Shown here: positions 14,920 to 22,649 of the stretch, in pieces
Numbering within the stretch: the first letter of the stretch is position 1
How the letters are laid out: the number at the start of each line of letters is the position of its first letter
From: an uncultured Prevotellaceae bacterium
GTDB taxonomy: Bacteria > Bacteroidota > Bacteroidia > Bacteroidales > Bacteroidaceae
Direction: 5' to 3'
NCBI GenBank assembly: GCA_947165505.1
Contig: CAMVAT010000010.1
Span: 1-64,000 of the forward strand
Length of the DNA: 64,000 nucleotides
Made by a program: the position numbers and the translations under genes
Notes under the pieces: generated by a model
Database searches by the model: none
What the model was told of the DNA's origin: nothing
The model's input: the letters and a program-made list of their open reading frames with translations, nothing else

Positions 14920-15600
14920 CTACTCTACGGTGATGCGGTGGTCGCTGAATGTGACGGTCAGGCTCGCAAACTGGTTGAGGTCGCTGACCACTTGGTCGAT
15001 GCCCTGCTGCGGATTCCACACAAAACGGAAGCGGAGCTGGCGGGCCTTGTCGTTTGCGAACGTGACTTCGGCGTCGTAGTGGGCGCCTATCTCTGGAAGC
15101 ATGTCGCCGAGTGCCACATTGTCAAAGACTACAGGGTGCAGGGTGTCTGCCGGCGCGGTGGCGGTTGCCTTTACCGTCTTGACGGTGTCGTCTGGCGCTA
15201 TATGTCGCTGCGTGTTTGAAATCGTCCTTTCCTGCGGTTGTGCCGGCCTGTCTTCTCCTGCATAGTGGCGCATGAGGTGGACGGCGGCAAGGGCTATGCC
15301 GGATATCAGCAGCACACCAATCAAGGCGGCGGCTATCTTCATCCTGCCCCTGTCGTGCTGTCTGCTCCTTCCGTGCTGTCTGGGCCTCAGGTGCTCGTTG
15401 AATCGCTGCCAGGCGGCATCCACGTCTGCGGGCTTGTCGTTGTGGCGGTGCAGGCTGCTGCGCTTGGCCTCTATCATCAGGCGGTAGGTCTCACGGGTGT
15501 CTTCATCACGGTTGATGATGTCTTGGATGTCTTGCTCGGTGTATGCTTCGGGGTGGTCGAGCATTTCCAGCAGCAGGAGGATGTTGTCGTCGGTTACCAT
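14920..15600 (-). CDS. Membrane anti-sigma factor-like protein with DUF4974-type domain
   Basis: This 226-aa protein has a cytoplasmic N-terminus (DNILLLLEMLDHPEAYTEQDIQDIINRD to about residue 80), one membrane helix (IAAALIGVLLISGIALAAVHLM, about 90-115) and a periplasmic C-terminus. The last 75 residues (VALGDMLPEIGAHYDAEVTF to FSDHRITVE) resemble the DUF4974/STN-like domain found at the end of FecR-type anti-sigma factors. The central FecR beta domain is missing, so it is shorter than usual. ATG 15600 was chosen because a longer frame from 15660 would overlap the sigma gene. It presumably holds the preceding ECF sigma factor until the barrel protein signals. Confidence 0.75.
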   Translation of the reverse strand: MVTDDNILLLLEMLDHPEAYTEQDIQDIINRDEDTRETYRLMIEAKRSSLHRHNDKPADVDAAWQRFNEHLRPRQHGRSRQHDRGRMKIAAALIGVLLISGIALAAVHLMRHYAGEDRPAQPQERTISNTQRHIAPDDTVKTVKATATAPADTLHPVVFDNVALGDMLPEIGAHYDAEVTFANDKARQLRFRFVWNPQQGIDQVVSDLNQFASLTVTFSDHRITVE

Positions 15601-15613
15601 AGTCGTTGCGGTT

Positions 15614-16129
15614 TTAATGGTTGTTGAAGTGTTGTCTGATACGTTCCAAGCTCTGAGCAAGGTATTTGTAGGTGGTGTTCGGGTTCAGTCCCAGCCGCCG
15701 TGCAATCTCTGTGATGGTCAGGTCGTCGTCGAAACGCAGATGGAAGATACTGCGGTGCGGCTCTTCCAGCCGTTCATCCACGTATGCCGCTATGTCTTCC
15801 AGTCTTTCCCTTTGTTTCTCGATGGGCTGGATGTCGGCATCGGCATCAATGGGCAGCAGTTTTCTCACTCTTTCTTGCAATTGCTTGTTACGTATCCTGT
15901 TCAGACAGGCATTGCGCACGGCAACCAATAGGTAATTGTCGTTCTTGGGTGGGATGTCGCTGGCGGCTATCCGCAGGAAGATGTCTTGTACCACATCCTC
16001 TGCCTCGCCGCCCATGTCAGGGCGGTGAATGCCTGTCTGTTGCCGTTCGCCCAGCAAGACGCTGGCCAGATGTATCATCTTGCTGTAGTTCTGGCGGAAA
16101 AGTTGCTCTATGATTTTTTGTTCAAGCAT
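15614..16129 (-). CDS. ECF RNA polymerase sigma factor
   Basis: This 171-aa sigma-70 family protein has region 2 (residues 1-80, with EDVVQDIFLRI and NYLLVAVRNACLNRIR) and region 4 (about 105-165, with LTITEIARRLGLNPNTTYKYL). A linker rich in acidic residues joins them. ATG 16129 begins the region 2 helix; an upstream in-frame ATG at 16165 would add 12 residues. The anti-sigma gene starts 13 bases after its stop. It probably directs transcription of its own operon and a few distant genes under extracytoplasmic control. Confidence 0.88.
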   Translation of the reverse strand: MLEQKIIEQLFRQNYSKMIHLASVLLGERQQTGIHRPDMGGEAEDVVQDIFLRIAASDIPPKNDNYLLVAVRNACLNRIRNKQLQERVRKLLPIDADADIQPIEKQRERLEDIAAYVDERLEEPHRSIFHLRFDDDLTITEIARRLGLNPNTTYKYLAQSLERIRQHFNNH

Positions 16130-16314
16130 GTTGTCGATTCTTCTTTGCACTCCTTCTGGGGGCATGTCTAACTATAAGACACTTCAGCACCGTCTTTTTT
16201 TTACGGAAACGTCATTTTTTTCCTTTTTTTATAAAAAACGTGTGCAAAGATACGTTTTCTGCCTCATTGTGAGGCAAAAATATGATGAATGCTTGGTCCT
16301 GCACGCGACTTTTC

Positions 16315-16339
16315 GTAACTTTGGCTTCGCCGAAGTTAC
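16315..16339 (+). promoter_or_regulatory. Hairpin containing a promoter-like box
   Basis: Seven-base arms gtaactt / aagttac enclose ggc-ttc-gcc. The left arm reads tttcgtaactttg, the same string as the real -7 region at 16391-16402. This duplicated box sits 79 bases upstream and is embedded in a dyad, so it may be a decoy or a regulated second promoter. Nothing else is evident in 16130-16390. Confidence 0.35.
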
Positions 16340-16394
16340 TCCGTCTCGGCATAAAAAACCAATGAATTTGTTTTTTTATGCTCTCAACTTTTCG

Positions 16395-16402
16395 TAACTT
16401 TG
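16395..16402 (+). promoter_or_regulatory. -7 box TAACTTTG for the M3 peptidase gene
   Basis: This is the preferred Bacteroidetes -7 sequence, 40 bases before ATG 16443. The -33 element is only an AT-rich run with TTG at 16368-16370. Confidence 0.6.
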
Positions 16403-16442
16403 CAAAATCAAGCACAGAAGAAAAACCATATTGATTACACTT

Positions 16443-18569
16443 ATGAGAATACACCACATCATTATGACCATCGTGATTTCTACGGCTCTGACTTCTGCCG
16501 TGAGCAGTTGCCGGCAGGCTCAAAACGACAACCCGCTGTTGCAAGAGAGCACGCTGCCCTATGGAGCACCTGATTTCAGTAAGATCAAGACGGCCGACTA
16601 TCTGCCGGCCTTCGAGTATGCCATCCAACAGACACGCGACAACATCGCAGCGATTGTTGAGTGCCCCGACTCGGCTACCTTCGAAAACACCATCCTGGCC
16701 TACGAGGACAGCGGACGCCTGCTCGACCGCGTGAGCCGCGTGTTCTTCGCCCTGACCGAGGCCGACAAGACTACGGAACTGGCTGAGATAGAGAAAAAGG
16801 TGATGCCCATGCTCACCGAATTGGAGAATGAGATATCATTTAATATGCCGCTCTTCGACCGCATCCGCCGGGTGTACGACCGCGACCACGCCGTGCTGCA
16901 AGGCGAGGACCAGAAACTCTTGGAGGAAACCTATAAGGAGTTCGTGCGCAAGGGGGCACTGCTGCCCGACGATAAGAAGGAGCGCATGAAAGCCATCAAT
17001 CTGCGTATCACCGACTTGCAACAACAGTGGGGCGACCTGATACTCGATGCCACCAACAATGCCGTGGTGTGGGTTGACAATAAGGAACAACTGGCCGGAC
17101 TGAACGATGCCGACATCCAGCAGTGCAAGAAAGATGCCGAGAGCCGGGGAGGCAAGGCTCCATACGCCATCGTCATCGTCAACACCACGCAGCAACCGCT
17201 GCTGGCCAGCCTCGACAACCGCGACCTGCGACGCCGGGTATATGAGGCGTCCATACACCGCACCGACGGCACGGGGCAGTTCAACACCTATGCCATCGTC
17301 AGCGAGATGGCCAAACTGAGAGCCGAGCAGGCCGAACTGATGGGCTACCCCAACTATGCCGCCTATTCATTGGAGAGGACCATGGCCAAGACACCCGACA
17401 ATGTCTATGCGTTCCTGAAAAACCTCATCGCCCAATACAAACCTGTGGCCGAGGCCGAGACGAAGGCCATCGAGGATTTCGCACGCAAGACAGAGGGACC
17501 CGACTTCCAACTCGAACCCTACGACCGCTTTTACTATTCGGCTAAGATGAAGAGCCAGATGCTCAATATCAGCGACGACGAGGTGAAGGCGTACTTCAAT
17601 GTTGACAGTGTCTTGGTCAACGGCGTGTTCTATGCTGCCAACCGAGCCTATGGACTCACGTTCAAGGAGCGCACCGACATACCCACCTATCATCCCGATA
17701 TGAGGGCGTTCGAGGTGTTCGACAAAGACGGCAAACCCAAGGCGCTCTTCTACTGCGACTACTTCCGCAGACCCACCAAGCGCGGAGGCGCGTGGATGGA
17801 CGGCTTCGCCAAGCAGAGCCGGCGCTACAATCAGTTGCCCATCATCTTCAATGTGTGTAACTTTGCTAAAACTCCCGAGGGAAAACCCACGCTGCTCACC
17901 TGGGACGAGGTGACCACTCTCTTCCATGAGTTCGGACACGCGTTGCACGGCTTCCTCTCCGACTGCAACTACAACAGCCTGAGCGGTACTTCAGTGGCTC
18001 GCGACTTTGTGGAGATGCCCTCGCAGTTCAATGAGTCGTTTGCCTCTATCCCCGAGGTGTTCGACCATTATGCGCGGCATTGCGATACGGGCCAGCCGAT
18101 GCCGGCCGAACTGAAAGAGCACATGCTCAAGAGCATCAACTTCCATAGCGCATACGCTCTGGGCGAAAACCTTGCGGCCACCTGTCTCGACCTGGCTTGG
18201 CACATGCTGCCTGCCGATCAGGTGCCTGCCGCCGAGAAGGCTTCCGACTTCGAGGCCGAGGCGCTCGGGCAGGTGGGCTTGCTCGACAAGCAGATACCGC
18301 CTCGCTACCGCACCAGTTATTTCAACCACGTGTGGGGTGGGGGATATGCTGCCGGCTATTATAGCTATCTGTGGACCGAGGTGCTGGCCGTCAACATCGC
18401 CGATGTCTTCGCGCGCCGAGGTGCCCTTGACCCCGCTACGGGCAGCGATTTCTGCCAGAAGGTCTTGAGTCGCGGCAACACCGGCGACCTCATGCAGATG
18501 TTCACCGACTTCACGGGCATGGCGCAGCCCGATGCCACCGCTTTGCTCAAAGCCCGCGGCCTGCGATAA
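16443..18569 (+). CDS. dcp: M3 family dipeptidyl carboxypeptidase lipoprotein
   Basis: This 708-aa zinc metallopeptidase is of the M3A (Dcp/oligopeptidase A) family. The N-terminus has a lipoprotein signal (about 20 hydrophobic residues, then SAVSSC), so it is probably anchored in the envelope, unlike cytoplasmic E. coli Dcp. The catalytic HEFGH is at 495-499, with the third ligand glutamate expected in the ESFASIPEVFDH segment about 25 residues on. The substrate-loop glycine/tyrosine segment (GGGYAAGYYSYLW) is present near 640. It removes dipeptides from peptide C-termini and probably completes protein digestion. ATG 16443 was preferred over TTG 16431 because it gives a clean lipoprotein signal. 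Confidence 0.92.
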   Translation: MRIHHIIMTIVISTALTSAVSSCRQAQNDNPLLQESTLPYGAPDFSKIKTADYLPAFEYAIQQTRDNIAAIVECPDSATFENTILAYEDSGRLLDRVSRVFFALTEADKTTELAEIEKKVMPMLTELENEISFNMPLFDRIRRVYDRDHAVLQGEDQKLLEETYKEFVRKGALLPDDKKERMKAINLRITDLQQQWGDLILDATNNAVVWVDNKEQLAGLNDADIQQCKKDAESRGGKAPYAIVIVNTTQQPLLASLDNRDLRRRVYEASIHRTDGTGQFNTYAIVSEMAKLRAEQAELMGYPNYAAYSLERTMAKTPDNVYAFLKNLIAQYKPVAEAETKAIEDFARKTEGPDFQLEPYDRFYYSAKMKSQMLNISDDEVKAYFNVDSVLVNGVFYAANRAYGLTFKERTDIPTYHPDMRAFEVFDKDGKPKALFYCDYFRRPTKRGGAWMDGFAKQSRRYNQLPIIFNVCNFAKTPEGKPTLLTWDEVTTLFHEFGHALHGFLSDCNYNSLSGTSVARDFVEMPSQFNESFASIPEVFDHYARHCDTGQPMPAELKEHMLKSINFHSAYALGENLAATCLDLAWHMLPADQVPAAEKASDFEAEALGQVGLLDKQIPPRYRTSYFNHVWGGGYAAGYYSYLWTEVLAVNIADVFARRGALDPATGSDFCQKVLSRGNTGDLMQMFTDFTGMAQPDATALLKARGLR

Positions 18570-18594
18570 TCCAAGAGCGCTGCCCGCAAAAATC

Positions 18595-18640
18595 GCCATC
18601 CCGACTCCTTGTAGCGTAAGAGTCGGGATGGCTTCGTTTT
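18595..18640 (+). terminator. Intrinsic terminator after the M3 peptidase gene
   Basis: A 13-bp perfect stem (gccatcccgactc 18595-18607 with gagtcgggatggc 18620-18632) is followed by ttcgtttttt. Confidence 0.9.
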
Positions 18641-18692
18641 TTCCCACCGCAAGGGCGCCAGCCCGGGGTCGGAGCGTCCGTTTGTTACTTTT

Positions 18693-18854
18693 TTAGAGGA
18701 AGTTTTTTGCAGGAATATGGCGTATGACATTGTCATCACCACATACAATGACATCTTCATTATTCTTGGCTTTCTCTTCCAGCATCTCGCGCTCGGCAAT
18801 CTCCAGCCCACGTTCTATTCTTTCTACCATTTGCTTGTGCTCGTTATTTGACAT
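18693..18854 (-). CDS. Small charged protein, 53 aa
   Basis: The protein is MSNNEHKQMVERIERGLEIA followed by an acidic/basic helix (EREMLEEKAK) and a tail (VIVCGDDNVIRHIPAKNFL). Its start codon overlaps the stop of an upstream open frame (ATG TCA AAT AA), which suggests translational coupling. It looks like a genuine small gene, perhaps the antitoxin-like partner of the truncated frame before it. I recognise no family. Confidence 0.45.
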   Translation of the reverse strand: MSNNEHKQMVERIERGLEIAEREMLEEKAKNNEDVIVCGDDNVIRHIPAKNFL

Positions 18855-18996
18855 ACGCTTTAATCGTTTTAAATGTTACACTATTCCTGATATCTATAAG
18901 TTGTCCTTTCCCACCTGAAGCAATAATACTTCTTGGTGTTACACTATTGTCAACAAGAAGCCAAGAATCAACTATAACGGGAACAAAAATACAACT
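18844..18996 (-). pseudogene. Truncated open frame upstream of the 53-aa protein
   Basis: The frame is open for 50 codons with no ATG, GTG or TTG start. It encodes VIVDSWLLVDNSVTPRSI, then ASGGKGQLIDIRNSVTFKTI, and ends KAYVK. The motif NSVT occurs twice because tgttacactatt is repeated at 18874 and 18937. It reads like the C-terminal part of a protein whose front is missing, and its stop overlaps the next start. Upstream lie the tatacc dyads. Confidence 0.35.
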
Positions 18997-19009
18997 TTAA
19001 CGTGAAAAA

Positions 19010-19068
19010 TATACCAATTCGGGTATAAATTTTAGCGAAATACCCTATAATATACCCGAGCAGGTATA
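19010..19068. promoter_or_regulatory. Two operator-like dyads, TATACC-n-GGTATA
   Basis: The first is tatacc-aattcg-ggtata (19010-19027) and the second tatacc-cgagca-ggtata (19051-19068); both have 6-bp arms and a 6-base spacer. Their centres are 41 bp apart, about four helix turns. They lie just beyond the 3' end of the HigA-like gene and upstream of the two small frames on the same strand, so HigA or a related helix-turn-helix dimer is a plausible binder. Confidence 0.55.
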
Positions 19069-19121
19069 ATATCAATGGCTATATAGACGGTAAAGAGTCG
19101 AAGAGAATATAGAAGAGATGC

Positions 19122-19484
19122 TTAGCAGCCTAACATGGCCGCAGGGGTGATGCCCAGCGTGGCGCATAGCCGACGCGCTATTTTCAGTGTCGGTTCTGCC
19201 CTCCCTGAAACGTAGTCGCTGATGCGTGATGCACTGACGCCTACTTCGGCTGCCAGTTGCTTCTGGCTCATCTGCTTTTCTTCAAGCGATAACTGTATCA
19301 TTTGCCCCAAGCTTGGCTTGCCGATTGGGAAATGCTCTTTCTCATAGTCAATCACCACGTCCAACATCAGTGTCAGTTCTACGGCATTGCGGTCATTGGC
19401 TGGTGTCGCATCGTCAACCATTGGCAATAATTCTTCAATCCTTGCCAACGCAAACTCGTACTGTTCTTTCGTTATCTTGCTCAT
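19122..19484 (-). CDS. higA: HigA-type antitoxin, XRE helix-turn-helix
   Basis: This 120-aa protein has a helical N-terminal half (ITKEQYEFALARIEELLPMV) with the conserved LMLDVVIDYEKEHFPI segment of HigA antitoxins. A C-terminal XRE helix-turn-helix follows (MSQKQLAAEVGVSASRISDY). Two ATGs are adjacent (19487, 19484). The strong Shine-Dalgarno aaggagg at 19491-19497 is 6 bases from the second and only 3 from the first, so 19484 is preferred. Such a strong site is unusual in this window. The antitoxin is intact but its toxin gene, which should precede it, is reduced to a 24-codon stub. Confidence 0.8.
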   Translation of the reverse strand: MSKITKEQYEFALARIEELLPMVDDATPANDRNAVELTLMLDVVIDYEKEHFPIGKPSLGQMIQLSLEEKQMSQKQLAAEVGVSASRISDYVSGRAEPTLKIARRLCATLGITPAAMLGC

Positions 19485-19500
19485 CATTGTCCTCCTTGTG

Positions 19501-19575
19501 TTATATCGTTGATGCGTCTGTCTTGTCGTATTCGCTATGCGTACCCACAAATCGTATGTTATGTTTAAGGAAAAC
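19501..19575 (-). pseudogene. higB: C-terminal stub of a HigB toxin
   Basis: Twenty-four codons read VFLKHNIRFVGTHSEYDKTD and end ASTI. This is the conserved end of HigB-family mRNA interferases (IRFxGTHxEYDKID). The stub begins exactly where the DUF4407 gene ends, sharing one base of its TAG stop, and sits 14 bases before the higA start region in the normal toxin-first order. The front of higB is not found in this window. The junction marks one edge of the kinase/phosphatase cassette insertion or of a later deletion. Confidence 0.7.
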
Positions 19576-21032
19576 TAACCTTGTGCATTTTGGTCTGCGT
19601 TGTTTGTTTTGATGTAGGCTGACGGATTTTCGTTGATTTTTGCAAGTTCTTCTTCTCTCCATTTATCAATTGCGGTCTGCAATAGTTCTGCCTGAGTTTT
19701 GGCAATTCTTTCCATAAGTTCTTTATTAGCAAGTACTTCAGCTTCTAGTCTCTGGCGGTTCTTTTCTGTGGATATTTGAACTTCGGTGTTAACAATATCA
19801 TTCAGATCAGACTTCTTTTTACTTGATAATACTTCAATTCGATGTTTTTCTGCATTTAATAGGTTCTCGTATGAGCCATCCGCAACCATCATACGGAGGA
19901 ACGTTGGGGCAGTTTCAATAATAATGAACAGTAGCATTATAAAAATAGAAGAAATATTTGTGGCAGGACTTTCTGATTTCAGTTCAGAGAAAGCTGTCAT
20001 TTTTGCTTGGAATCCTTTGTATTGTATATCGAGTTTATCCCTAAAAGACCCTTTTGCCTTTATCTCTTCTTCAGTCCAGTCTTTATGACGAACTTTAGAT
20101 TCATCTATTATTAGGTTAAGTGAGTCTATTTCTTGGCGCAATCTCTCACTTTCTTTTTGAGTTTCTGTCTGCTTATTACCCATCAATGTCTTCAATACCG
20201 CATCTGAAGCAGCAACCTGACCCTGCTTTTCCCTGATGGCTGCAGCCAATGTATTTCTTTGCGAAACTGAAGATGCCCGTTTGCTTCTCAGATTACCAAT
20301 TCTACTCAAAGTTGTTTGATACTGTGGGCTTTCTGATGACATCGAGTTTAGTTGACGCTGCAATAGGGCAATTTGTTGATCATAACTGCGAATCGTATTA
20401 TTTTCTGCGTTTAGTTTGGTTTGCAACTCATTTATTTCAGACAATAGTGTATTTGTTTCTGTACTACTTGTAGTTATTTGAGAATCAAACATTGCGACAC
20501 CATTCATAACCTCATCACGCTTTTGTGAAGTAGAATCGCGGCGTTGAACAGTTTCGCCGATTTTCTCATTTAGCAATCTATCTTTATCTTGTTCTATCTT
20601 TATATCGATAGCATCTTCAAAAATTTTCAATTCGAGTGGTGTCGATATAACAATACCAAGGAAAATGGCCATAACAATTCGCGGAAGTCCAGATACTAAT
20701 TCTTGCCAACTTATAGTGACCTTGCCATCTGAATACATCGTATTTACAATCATACGGTCAAGGTTAAAAATCAGCATTCCCCAAAAAAGGCCAAACAATA
20801 TGGCTATTATTGTACTATCAAAGACTGTTGAAATTGCATATCCACCAGATAGAGCAGCCATACAAGCAGTAAAGAATATCGTCCCTCCCATACCTGCATA
20901 TTTTGCATACTCTGTTGGACATTGGCGAAGTACCTTTCTGTTGACACCTGAACAGAGCCAAAAAAACTCATTAATATTTCCTCCCCACTCAACGATTTCG
21001 TTGCCCTCATATGTTGACTTCTTTTCTTCCAT
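19575..21032 (-). CDS. DUF4407 membrane coiled-coil protein
   Basis: This 485-aa protein has three N-terminal membrane segments (about 49-70, 73-91 and 117-133). A long charged coiled coil follows (about 145-350, including TLLSEINELQTKLNAENN), then a fourth membrane segment (359-380, SSIFIMLLFIIIETAPTFL) and a second cytoplasmic helix to the end. This is the DUF4407 layout. It is the last gene of the vWA/PP2C/kinase/kinase cassette, starting a few bases after the kinase gene, and probably serves as the membrane effector or anchor. What it does in any organism is not established. Its stop codon abuts the higB stub. Confidence 0.82.
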   Translation of the reverse strand: MEEKKSTYEGNEIVEWGGNINEFFWLCSGVNRKVLRQCPTEYAKYAGMGGTIFFTACMAALSGGYAISTVFDSTIIAILFGLFWGMLIFNLDRMIVNTMYSDGKVTISWQELVSGLPRIVMAIFLGIVISTPLELKIFEDAIDIKIEQDKDRLLNEKIGETVQRRDSTSQKRDEVMNGVAMFDSQITTSSTETNTLLSEINELQTKLNAENNTIRSYDQQIALLQRQLNSMSSESPQYQTTLSRIGNLRSKRASSVSQRNTLAAAIREKQGQVAASDAVLKTLMGNKQTETQKESERLRQEIDSLNLIIDESKVRHKDWTEEEIKAKGSFRDKLDIQYKGFQAKMTAFSELKSESPATNISSIFIMLLFIIIETAPTFLRMMVADGSYENLLNAEKHRIEVLSSKKKSDLNDIVNTEVQISTEKNRQRLEAEVLANKELMERIAKTQAELLQTAIDKWREEELAKINENPSAYIKTNNADQNAQG

Positions 21033-21035
21033 TTC

Positions 21036-22649
21036 TTATTTCCTTATTATATGATTAAACACTTTCTTTATTGAACTCATTAAATTAAATTTAGGCAGAC
21101 GAGGTGAGATTTCCACATTAAGTCCTAATTCTGTTAAAGATGGAACCTTAGGCATTTCAGTAGTTATCATACCAATGCTTATTTGGGGAAAAGTAATGTC
21201 TGCATTGTATTTGGGTTGCTTAATTGTGAGTGATAGATTGTTGACGATGTTTGGAGTTGGCACGAGCAGAGCTTTTACTTGTGGAATGGGCAACATCCTG
21301 ATTTCAATCCGCTGCTCCTTCTTTCCGAATTCGTCTTCTGCCGACAAAATGCATTCTATAGCTTTCTTCGGTTCAATGATTTTGGTTCCAGAGGACTCAG
21401 TCTCCTCATTATCTAACCAAACCTTTTTGGCATTCTTAACTTTCCATGAGAGCTTGACCGGTATTGTCGGAAATACATAGTATTTATCGGCAGTGAAATC
21501 TATTAAGCATTCGTCAAAGACAGCGATAGCGATTTCCTTCTTTATTACTTGGCCAACAGTTGTCTTTATTGATAATTCAAAGGTCGTGCTTTCTGAAAGG
21601 TATGTGATATAAGTTCCATGCTTCTTGCATTGTTGGACTTCTGTTTCTCTCCCCTTGCGCAAGATAATATCAGCATCAAAAGGAACATCCCAGGCCAATT
21701 CAATGGATTGGGTATTGCGCACTGCTTTGGTTGTTGATGCAGAGAAAGTAACCTTTTGATGTAATAAGCAAGAATCGAAAGGGACCAAATCATCGATGCT
21801 CCTATGACCTAGATAATCTTCTAATACTGCCAACATTTTTGGGAATTCATTCCCAAGAGAGTAGATGTCTTTGTATATTACTGATTTTTTTATGTCTACG
21901 AAGTCTTCTTTAGAGAAAAGGAGACGGTCAGCGTCAGTAACCTTATACTTATCTACCAAAGTGGGGGCTTCCGCAATGGCGAGAATACTAAGATATATAA
22001 TAAGTTCCGAGAAATAATCTAATTTCTCAGAGACATACTTGTTGCTTATTCGAGCGGGATGTTGATAATCTGCAAGACCAGTCACAATGTCAGCTTCCCC
22101 TTTTAACTCTGGGCAATAAAAAGAGTCATAATCAACGAGATAAAGTCGATGGCTTTTGTCTACGAGGATGTTCCCATGCTGCAAATCTCCATGTGCCAAA
22201 GACTGAGAATGAAGTGCTTGTATCATTTTGAGGAAATTGTCAGCAAGCGCAATGAGCAAGTCTTTGGAATTTCGGTTTTGACAGATATAATCTTTAATCG
22301 TAATGCCATCTATCCATCGCATCCTGGTTGTGGGATAGATGTTACCTTCTACATTGATGCCTTTGTCGATGTACTGAAACTCACACAAAAAACTTAACTT
22401 CGCTTTTTTGATAGCATCAGAAATAGTTTCATAGCGTTTCTTTGAATTCTTGATATCTAAATGCCAACACCGGAAAGCCCACTTCTCGCCATTTGCAGTT
22501 TTATATGGAAAAACAACAGAGAAGCCTCCTGCGTATGCGATAAGTCGGCCTCTGGCATCCCTTTCAAAGGTGCCATTCTTTGCATGATTATCCAAAACAA
22601 GAACATCTTTGTTCTCAACGGAAGTCCTTATACTTGGTATTGTGGGCAT
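21036..22649 (-). CDS. Protein-kinase-like protein with C-terminal Ig-like domains
   Basis: The kinase-like domain spans residues 1-300. Its catalytic loop is HGDLQHGN at 153-160 and its metal-binding segment is VDYDS at 172-176, equivalent to the HRDxxxxN and DFG motifs. The N-lobe has GGFSVVFPYK and a possible lysine near 50. The C-terminal 240 residues look like two beta-sandwich domains (KVTFSASTTKAV, IELAWDVPFDADIILRKG, PVKLSWKVKNAKKVWLDN), similar in style to domains fused to bacterial Ser/Thr kinases. The gene starts immediately after the stop of the second kinase (taa ATG). It probably phosphorylates cassette partners; the PP2C-like protein would oppose it. Confidence 0.8.
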   Translation of the reverse strand: MPTIPSIRTSVENKDVLVLDNHAKNGTFERDARGRLIAYAGGFSVVFPYKTANGEKWAFRCWHLDIKNSKKRYETISDAIKKAKLSFLCEFQYIDKGINVEGNIYPTTRMRWIDGITIKDYICQNRNSKDLLIALADNFLKMIQALHSQSLAHGDLQHGNILVDKSHRLYLVDYDSFYCPELKGEADIVTGLADYQHPARISNKYVSEKLDYFSELIIYLSILAIAEAPTLVDKYKVTDADRLLFSKEDFVDIKKSVIYKDIYSLGNEFPKMLAVLEDYLGHRSIDDLVPFDSCLLHQKVTFSASTTKAVRNTQSIELAWDVPFDADIILRKGRETEVQQCKKHGTYITYLSESTTFELSIKTTVGQVIKKEIAIAVFDECLIDFTADKYYVFPTIPVKLSWKVKNAKKVWLDNEETESSGTKIIEPKKAIECILSAEDEFGKKEQRIEIRMLPIPQVKALLVPTPNIVNNLSLTIKQPKYNADITFPQISIGMITTEMPKVPSLTELGLNVEISPRLPKFNLMSSIKKVFNHIIRK

